Below are positions 55,909 through 64,000 of a stretch of 64,000 nt of DNA, piece by piece. A program made the position numbers and the translations under genes. The stretch spans positions 46,593 to 110,592 of the forward strand of contig QEOQ01000546.1 in assembly GCA_010279815.1 (NCBI GenBank). The letters run 5' to 3'. Source of the stretch: Brachionus plicatilis (lineage: Eukaryota > Rotifera > Eurotatoria > Ploima > Brachionidae). The notes beneath the pieces were generated by a model. It was not told the DNA's origin. It was given only the letters and a program-made list of their open reading frames with translations, and made no database searches. The first letter of the stretch is position 1. Each line of letters starts with the position of its first letter.

Positions 55909-58900
55909 CACTCACTGTATCTTCAGTTGTCTCCATTTTAGTATTAGTATCTTCTTCCTTTACTTCTGTCGACTCAAATGGTTCTGTGTCAGCATGGCTT
56001 TGGATTTGTTGATCTGGGACCTGCTCAGGAATTAAGCTTCTAGCAAATTTTCTGAGTATTGGCTTAGGACTCTGGTCACTAGATGATACCTCTTGAGTAA
56101 AATACCTTTTATAAAATGACGAGTTTCTAACGATTTGATGACCCTCTCTTTGAGCAGGCACCATTGAACCATTAATTCCCACTATCTTATATGGTTTCGG
56201 ATCATAAATTTGATCAGATTTATACGCTCTTCTCCACTTGACTAAAACTAAATCATTTGTTTTAAAGTTAGAGACACACGACTTATCTCTTTTATCATTG
56301 TAGCGCTTAATTTTTGCCTTTGACTCAGCGTCTTTTCTTCTTGCTTTTAAATGATTAAAATCTTTTTGGCTTGAATCAGTTTTTGAAGGATATAATGGTA
56401 ACTTTGAGGTAGTAATATCGGCTTGGAATATCAGTTTCATTGGTGCTACCCCTGTAGAAGAATGTGGAGTTGCTCTGTAGTTCCGTAGAAACTCTGTAAG
56501 CTCAACCTCCCATTCTTTTTGACTCAATGCAGAACTACGTATCACCTTACCAAGGTTTTTCATAAACCGCTCCGCCATACCATTCGCTCTTGGCCATAGT
56601 GGTGTAATTTTTCGATGCTTAAAACCGAATTGCTTAGCAAAATTATTGAATTTATTGGAATTAAAAGGAGGTCCATTGTCTGTTTTTACCATGTCTGGTA
56701 TGCCAAAAGTTGAGAACACATCATTTAACCCCGATGTAACTATCTGAGCTGATGTACTAGATATTACCTTTACCAAAGGGTACCTAGAGTACTCACAAAT
56801 AATTACCATCAAATACTTTCCACATCTGAGTGGACCGTAAAAATCTACGCTCACAACTTTCCATGGACCACTTGGTATTTCCGTATCAGCCTGTGGTTCA
56901 AATTTTTTCAAGTTAGTGTTTATCTGGCATTTGTGGCAACACTTAACCAAAGTCTCAACCTGACTGTCAATGCCTGGAAACGAAACATGGCTTCTTAATA
57001 GTTGCTTAGTTTTCACTACACCCAAATGACCACCATGGGCAATTTCAATAACACGCTTTTGAAATTTAAATGGAACCACTATTCTGCTACCCCTTAATAC
57101 CAGACCATCTCCAGTAACAGATAGTTCATCTTTAATCTTATCAAAACCTCCAATTTTCCCTTGAGCCCTACCTTGAATTGATTTGACCAGTTCTATTAAA
57201 ATAGGATCTTCTTTGGTTGCTCGAACCAGCTGATCTTTACTAATTGCCTGTGGAACTGCCATATCAGTTACCATATTAATATAAGCTTCTGTTAATCGTT
57301 CATATTGCATATCAGCAGGTTCAACTTGGTTTCTTGAAATATAATCAGCAATATTGTATGCGCCTGGTTGATGCTTCACTTTGAATTTATATGGTAGGAG
57401 TCTTAAACACCATCTTTCTATACGAGCCTTTGGACGTGATCTTACATTGCCAAATATCAACTCTACAGCTTTATTGTCTGTGATGATGTCAAATTCCTTA
57501 CCATAAATATACAGATGAAATTTTTCGCATGCCCATACTACAGCCAATGCTTCTCGTTCAACTTGAGAATATCTTTGCTCAACCTGTGATAGACAACGGC
57601 TGGCATACATAATTATTTTCTTGACACCTGGATTTTTAACATCATACTGGGCCATTACTGCTCCAACACCAAAAGGACTTGCATCTACTGTAAGTTCAGT
57701 GCGACGCTCTGGATCGAAATAACTTTAAGCTTTGTCACAAATAGACTTTTTAAGGTTTGCCAACGCTTCTTGATGCTTCGGCAACCATTTCCACTCAGCT
57801 TTCTTTTTGACCAGCTCTCTTAGTGGCTCTGTGATTGTGGAAAAATTAGGTATAAATCGAGCACAATAATTAGCTGAACCAAGCAAACTCCTCACCTCTC
57901 CAACTGTTGAAGGTGATTTAGCATTGACCAACGCCTCATACTTCTTAACATCAATTGCTATCCCTTTGTCCGAAAAATTTAGTCCAAAGAACTTTAGACT
58001 AGTTTTTCAAAACTCGCATTTTTTTTTATTGACAGTCAGTCCTGATTGCTCTAGTCTCCTGAAAACAGCTTCCAGTCTATCATCATGCTCTTTTTTAGTG
58101 GTACTAAAAACAATAATGTCATCACTGAAGTTTAAAGCTCCATCGATTCCAGCAAGTACCAACTCAATTGTTTTTTGAAATATTTCCGAAGCCGCATTAA
58201 TACCGAAATTTAATCTTTTATAACGAAATACCCCCATATGAGTAGCAAAGGCAGTGATATACCTTGAACTCACATCCAGAAGTAGCTGGTGGTATCCAGA
58301 ACGAAAATCAAATTTAGATATAAATTTAGCTCCATTAAGTATAACTGCTAAGTCTTCAACGGTTGGACACGAATGTCTAGACCGTAAGATAGCTTTATTA
58401 GCTTCTCGCGCATCTGTGCAAATTCTTATTTCACCAGGCCTTTCCGGTTTAGGAACTGGAACTATGGGCGAAATCCATGGAGTTGGACCTTCTACTGGCT
58501 CAATGACATCTTCGTCAAGCATTTTTTTGATTTCCGATTCTACAAGAGGTCTTAAATGAAATGGCACAGGTCGTAATCTCTGTTGGATAGGTTTTATAGA
58601 CTCATCAATGTGAAGCTTAATCTCATGGTTCTTTAGTAATCCAACCTTATCTGAAAAATAAAGATGGATACTTCCTTACATAAGAGTCATATACTGGGTC
58701 TCTTTTTGGACTAGAAATGTTTACTTGATTAATTACATTCACGATTCCCAGCTCCACTGACGTACGGTAGCTTAACAAGTTAACAAAATGTCCACCAGTT
58801 ACAACAAACTCTATAGACTTGTAAACTCCATTACATTTTATCCTTGTATGAAACTTGCCCAGAACCTGAATACATTGCTCTTGTCCATAACCATAAATTT

Positions 58901-59650
58901 TAAGGTTCGACATATCACGTCTTTGCTTCATTTTCAATTTTTTGAAAGTACTCTCGTCCATTATGTAAACAGCTGAGACAGTGTCAACTGTAAACCTAAC
59001 ATCTAACCCACATACCATCAAGGTTATCATAGGCATGAACCAATTTTTGAAAAACTTGGAAACATTTTTTACCATGACTCTCCAAACATTACTTGATTCT
59101 TCACCTGAATCTTCTTCATGGACTTGGTAAACATGTCTTCTACCTTTACCTTTAGATTTACAACATTTTGCAAAGTGGTTGAGTTGTCCACACTTCCGGC
59201 ACTCTTCTCCTTTTGCAGGACATTTTGAATAAGTGAATCCGATGAACATCTATGCAAAATCTGAGTAGCGATTTCATTGCTCTCTGACTCACCAAAAGCA
59301 CAGCTTTTTGCCTTATCCTTTAACCTTGTCACAAACTCTTCAAATGGTTCTCCCGGGAACTGGTACAAATCCCGAAAATGAAGAACATTTACTTTTGTAT
59401 TAAACTTTGGTTTGAAATGGTTAGTAAGCTTCTTTTTGACACCCTCATAGTCGTCTTTGTCGTTTTTATAGTCTTTATAAATACGCCTTAAACCAGTACC
59501 ACCAAAGAATGTTAAATAATCAATCTTAACCTTATCTTCTTTAACACCTTTGATTCAAAACAACATGTACCTTGTCATCCATTCTTCCCATCTACGACTT
59601 CTGTCGTCTTCATCTTGGGTATCAAATGCTTGAATGTATTGATCATCCAT
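55901..59650 (-). pseudogene. Ty3/Gypsy gag-pol, copy A, broken
   Basis: The element runs from a gag ATG at 59650 to the truncated pol end at 55901. Order: gag, one zinc knuckle (CRKCGQLNHFAKCC), aspartic protease, reverse transcriptase (FDFRSGYHQLL, FSDDIIVFS), RNase H, integrase (HHCC near 56930-57030, then VDFYGPL, TDNGPPF and the Glu in MAERFMKN). Breaks relative to copy B: an early stop in gag (about 59571), a roughly 265-bp deletion in gag at about 59240 removing the first knuckle, protease DTG changed to DTV, a one-base insertion near 58653, a stop near 58012, a stop at 57727, and the 3' deletion. The integrase part is open over 584 codons. It resembles K02A2.6/Mag-type elements; lineage inferred. 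Confidence 0.93.
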
Positions 59651-59685
59651 TATCACTAGATTAAGCTCCTAAACTTTTAACTTTT

Positions 59686-59697
59686 TCCTCGTCGCCA
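59686..59697 (-). other. Primer binding site, tRNA-Ser(GCT)-like
   Basis: On the minus strand TGGCGACGAGGA follows the LTR end by one base. It is complementary to the 3' end of typical animal tRNA-Ser(GCT) including CCA, over 12 bases. The tRNA match rests on general knowledge, not on a search. Confidence 0.6.
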
Positions 59698-59698
59698 A

Positions 59699-60059
59699 TG
59701 AAATAACTACCAATAGGATATTAAAATGTCAAATAAACTATTATATTTAATAAGCTTTTATTCTATATAAATAAATGAAAGTGGCCACTCTAAGTAACCA
59801 CGCTAATTAGAGAACAAAATAGAGAGAAGAAGAGAGAGAGACAGAAATATAATAAAAATAAAATAATGTTTTTTCTTTCATTAGCTGGTAGCTAGTTTAT
59901 AAATAAATTAATTATAGTGCCGTGTGCAAACTTATAAAACTACAAACAACTTCCAAAGGATTGCCAGTTGTTTGTTGTTTGATGATACATTTATTTAATG
60001 ATGTAAGTACGACGTTGCTAATGTAAGCTCCATGTTGTTGTTGATCTTATATCACGACA
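59699..60059 (-). mobile_element. Shared central LTR of the Gypsy tandem
   Basis: 361 bp, TG...CA on the minus strand (starts TGTCGTGATATAAG, ends TTATTTCA). It serves as 5' LTR for copy A and 3' LTR for copy B. A purine-rich tract (AAGGGGAAGTTGAAG on the minus strand) lies just before it at 60060-60075. The pol frame of copy B runs into the LTR and stops at 60018. Confidence 0.88.
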
Positions 60060-63000
60060 CTTCAACTTCCCCTTGCTTAATTTGGAATCTTCATCTCCTT
60101 TACATTCACCCTCTTCTTCTTTTGTACTTCCACTATCTTCCTCTTCATTACTTAAACCGTTTTCACCTCTAGTATTCATGTCCTCGCTCTCTTCAGGACT
60201 TGCTTTTCTATCAATTCCAGTACCTTCGTCCCCTGTTTCATAGTCCCCGCTACTACCATCACTCACTGTAACTTCAGTTCTCTCCATTTTAGTGTTAGTA
60301 TCTTCTTCCTTTACTTCTGTCGACTCAACTGGTTCTGTATCAGCATGGCTTTGGATTTGTTGATCTGGGACCTGCTCAGGAATTAAGCTTCTAGCAAATT
60401 TTCTGAGTATTGGCTTAGGACTGTGGTCACTAGATGATACCTCTTGAGTAAAATACCTTTTATAAAATGACGAGTTTCTAACGATTTGATGACCCTCTCT
60501 TTGAGCAGTCACCATTGAACCATTAATTCCCACTATCTTATATGGTTTCGGATCATAAATTGGATCAGATTTATACGCTCTTCTCCACTTGACTAAAACT
60601 AAATCATTTGTTTTAAAGTTAGAGACACACGACTTATCTCTTTTATCATTGTAGCGCTTAATTTTTGCCTTTGACTCAGCGTCTTTTCTTCTTGCTTTTA
60701 AATGATTAAAATCTTTTTGGCTTGAATCAGTTTTTGAAGGATATAATGGTAACTTTGAGGTAGTAACATCGGCTTGGAATATCAGTTTCATTGGTGCTAC
60801 CCCTGTAGAAGAATGTGGAGTTGCTCTGTAGTTCCGTAGAAACTCTGTAAGCTCAACCTCCCATTCTTTTTGACTCAATGCAGAACTACGTATCACCTTA
60901 CCAAGGTTTTTCATAAACCGCTCCGCCATACCATTCGCTCTTGGCCATAGTGGTGTAATTTTTCGATGCTTAAAACCGAGTTGCTTAGCAAAATTATTGA
61001 ATTTATTGGAATTAAAAGGAGGTCCATTGTCTGTTTTTACCATGTCTGGTATGCCAAAAGTTGAGAACACATCATTTAACCCCGATGTAACTATCTGAGC
61101 TGATGTACTAGATATTACCTTTACCAAAGGGTACCTAGAGTACTTACAAATAATTACCATCAAATACTTTCCACATCTGAGTGGACCGTAAAAATCTACG
61201 CTCACAACTTTCCATGGACCACTTGGTATTTCCGTATCAGCCTGTGGTTCAAATTTTTTCAAGTTAGTGTTTATCTGGCATTTGTGGCAACACTTAACCA
61301 AAGTCTCAACCTGGCTGTCAATGCCTGGAAACCAAACATGGCTTCTTAATAGTTGCTTAGTTTTCACTACACCCAAATGACCACCATGGGCAATTTGAAT
61401 AACACGCTTTTGAAATTTAAATGGAACCACTATTCTGCTACCCCTTAATACCAGACCATCTCCAGTAACAGATAGTTCATCTTTAATCTTATCAAAACCT
61501 CCAATTTTCCCTTGAGCCCTACCTTGAATTGATTTGACCAGTTCTATTAAAATAGGATCTTCTTTGGTTGCTCGAACCAGCTGATCTTTACTAATTGCCT
61601 GTGGAACTGCCATATCAGTTACCATATTAATATAAGCTTCTGTTAATCGTTCATATTGCATATCAGCAGGTTCAACTGGGTTTCTTGAAATATAATCAGC
61701 AATATTGTATGCGCCTGGTTGATGCTTCACTTTGAATTTATATGGTAGGAGTCTTAAACACCATCTTTCTATACGGGCCTTTGGACGTGATCTTACATTG
61801 CCAAATATCAACTCTACAGCTTTATTGTCTGTGATGATGTCAAATTCCTTATCATAAATATACAGATGAAATTTTTCGCATGCCCATACTACAGCCAATG
61901 CTTCTCGTTCAACTTGAGAATATCTTTGCTCAACCTGTGATAGACAACGGCTGGCATACATAATTATTTTCTTGACACCTGGATTTTTAACATTATACTG
62001 GGCCATTACTGCTCCTACACCAAAAGGACTTGCATCTACTGTAAGTTCAGTGCGACGCTCTGGATCGAAATAACTTAAAGCTTTGTCACAAATAGACTTT
62101 TTAAGGTTTGCCAACGCTTCTTAATGCTTCGGCAACCATTTCCACTCAGCTTTCTTTTTGACCAGCTCTCTTAGTGGCTCTGTGATTGTGGAAAAATTAG
62201 GTATAAATCGAGCACAATAATTAGCTGAACCAAGCAAACTCCTCACCTCTCCAACTGTTGAAGGTGATTTAGCATTGACCAACGCCTCATACTTCTTAAC
62301 ATAAATTGCTATCCCTTTGTCCGAAAAATTTAGTCCAAAGAACTTTAGACTAGTTTTACAAAACTCGCATTTTTTTTTATTGACAGTCAGTCCTGATTGC
62401 TCTAGTCTCCTGAAAACAGCTTCCAGTCTATCATCATGCTCTTTTTTAGTGGTACTAAAAACAATAATGTCATCACTGAAGTTTAAAGCTCCATCGATTC
62501 CAGCAAGTACCAACTTGTAGTAATTGTTTTTTGAAATATTTCCGAAGCCGCATTAATACCGAAATTTAATCTTTTATAACGAAATACCCCCATATGAGTA
62601 GCAAAGGCAGTGATATACCTTGAACTCACATCCAGAAGTAGCTGGTGGTATCCAGAACGAAGATCAAATTTAGATATAAATTTAGCTCCATTAAGTATAA
62701 CTGCTAAGTCTTCAACGGTTGGACACGAATGTCTAGACCGTAAGATAGCTTTATTAGCTTCTCGCGCATCTGTGCAAATTCTTATTTCACCAGGCCTTTC
62801 CGGTTTAGGAACTGGAACTATGGGCGAAATCCATGGAGTTGGACCTTCTACTGGCTCAATGACATCTTCGTCAAGCATTTTTTTGATTTCCGATTCTACT
62901 AGAGGTCTTAAATGAAATGGCACAGGTCGTAATCTCTGTTGGATAGGTTTTATAGACTCATCAATGTGAAGCTTAATCTCATGGTTCTTTAGTAATCCAA

Positions 63001-64000
63001 CCTTATCTGAAAATAAAGATGGATACTTCCTTACATAAGAGTCATATACTGGATCTCTTTTTGGACTAGAAATGTTTACTTGATTAATTACATTCACGAT
63101 TCCCAGCTCCACTGACGTACGGTAGCTTAACAAGTTACCAAAATGTCCACCAGTTACAACAAACTCTATAGACTTGTAAACTCCATTACATTTTATCCTT
63201 GTATGAAACTTGCCCAGAACCTGAATACATTGCTCTTGTCCATAACCATAAATTTTAAGGCTCGACATATCACGTCTTTGCTTCATTTTCAATTTTTTGA
63301 AAGTACTCTCGTCCATTATGTTAACAGCTGAGCCAGTGTCAACTGTAAACCTAACATCTAACCCACATACCATCAAGGTTATCATAGGCATGAACCAATT
63401 TTTGAAAAACTTGGAAACATTTTTTACCATGACTCTCCAAACATTACTTGATTCTTCATCTGAATCTTCTTCATGGACTTGGTAAACATGTCTTCTACCT
63501 TTACCTTTAGATTTACAACATTTTGCAAAGTGGTTGAGTTGTCCACACTTCCGGCACTCTTCTCCTTTTGCAGGACATTTTGAATCATGTGGATATTTTC
63601 CACCACAATAGAAACATGTTTTCTTCCTTTCCAATGACTTTTTATTGGGGTAACTTGCTCTCCCATTTTCACTTCTATTGTTACTCGTGCTAGGTCCTGC
63701 TTTGACTTGATTAACTTCTGTTTTCAAAACGGTTTGCTCATTGAACTTTTTGAATTCTTGTAGCTGAAGGTTCACTGTCTCTTCAAGCTTTCCAAGTTTA
63801 ATCAACTCTTCTAAAGAGCATAAAATATCTTTCTCTAGACATTTTCTTTTAAGTGAATCCGATGAACATCTATGCAAAATCTGAGTAGCGATTTCATTGC
63901 TCTCTGACTCACCAAAAGCACAGCTTTTTGCCTTATCCTTTAACCTTGTCACAAACTCTTCAAATGGTTCTCCCGGGAACTGGTACAAATCCCGAAAATG
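60018..64000 (-). pseudogene. Ty3/Gypsy gag-pol, copy B, broken and cut by the window end
   Basis: About 98% identical to copy A by eye. Order from the right: gag (N-terminus beyond 64000), two zinc knuckles (CFYCGGKYPHDSKC and CRKCGQLNHFAKCC), protease with intact VDTGSA, RT (FDLRSGYHQLL, FSDDIIVFS), RNase H (TVDASPFGVGAV), integrase (HHCC, VDFYGPL, TDNGPPF, Glu) and an acidic C-terminal tail absent from copy A. Two breaks are visible: a small insertion of net five bases near 62517 that shifts the RT frame, and a TAA at 62121-62123 just before RNase H. The 698-codon RNase H-integrase frame is intact. No envelope gene is seen. Confidence 0.93.

Noticed and set aside
57924..58559. Plus-strand frames over the Gypsy copies (also 62317-62915, 63143-63485)
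   Set aside because: Shadows opposite the RT and protease coding strand; they recur in both copies because the copies are nearly identical.
1..64000. CRISPR arrays, tRNA or rRNA genes
   Set aside because: No regularly spaced repeats and no cloverleaf or rRNA-like sequence were noticed by eye; a tRNA scan was not possible.

Overview
The window looks like nuclear DNA of a small invertebrate animal. The sequence is very AT-rich, genes have introns of mostly 38-60 bp with GT...AG borders, and there are LINE, SINE, Ty3/Gypsy, Tc1/mariner and foldback DNA elements. A rotifer such as Brachionus is my best guess from the low GC and tiny introns, but this is inference. No tRNA, rRNA or CRISPR array was recognised. 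There are two runs of N (20461-21440 and 54668-54865) and a single N at 8959.

Layout. 1-12200: a gene-poor stretch, less AT-extreme than what follows, with GA/CT tracts, short hairpins, several broken LINE and SINE copies and two weak exon candidates. 12200-20460: very AT-rich, with a MULE-like terminal-inverted-repeat element, a decayed LINE reverse transcriptase split by a SINE, and unidentified remnants. 21603-46236: the gene-bearing part. In order: MAP10 homolog (-), NRAMP metal transporter (+), PTPMT1 phosphatase (+), an unidentified 174-aa gene (+), glucosamine-6-phosphate N-acetyltransferase (+), LENG1 homolog (+), TMEM126-like protein (+), roadblock dynein light chain (+) and syntaxin-17 (-). 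Between them lie a LINE ORF1 relic, a foldback MITE with 8-bp target duplication, a small TA-flanked MITE and a Tc1/mariner relic. 48852-55441: a 22-exon gene whose exon phases all agree, joining an ADAM/ADAMTS-type metalloprotease, a ShKT domain and an EGF domain to a VWDE-like von Willebrand D module, a second EGF and a C-terminal membrane-anchor signal. 55692-64000: two Ty3/Gypsy copies in tandem on the minus strand, sharing one LTR, each broken in different places.

The cellular genes are mostly unrelated housekeeping functions: mitochondrial lipid and complex I biology (PTPMT1, TMEM126), microtubules and transport (MAP10, DYNLRB), autophagosome fusion (STX17), metal uptake (NRAMP) and amino-sugar synthesis (GNPNAT1). 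PTPMT1 and the 174-aa gene lie only 96 bp apart, with a splice acceptor just before the second ATG, which suggests a trans-spliced operon. The most unusual object is the metalloprotease-VWD/EGF fusion gene, which carries a 19-nt microexon and a nearly perfect in-frame 129-bp internal duplication.
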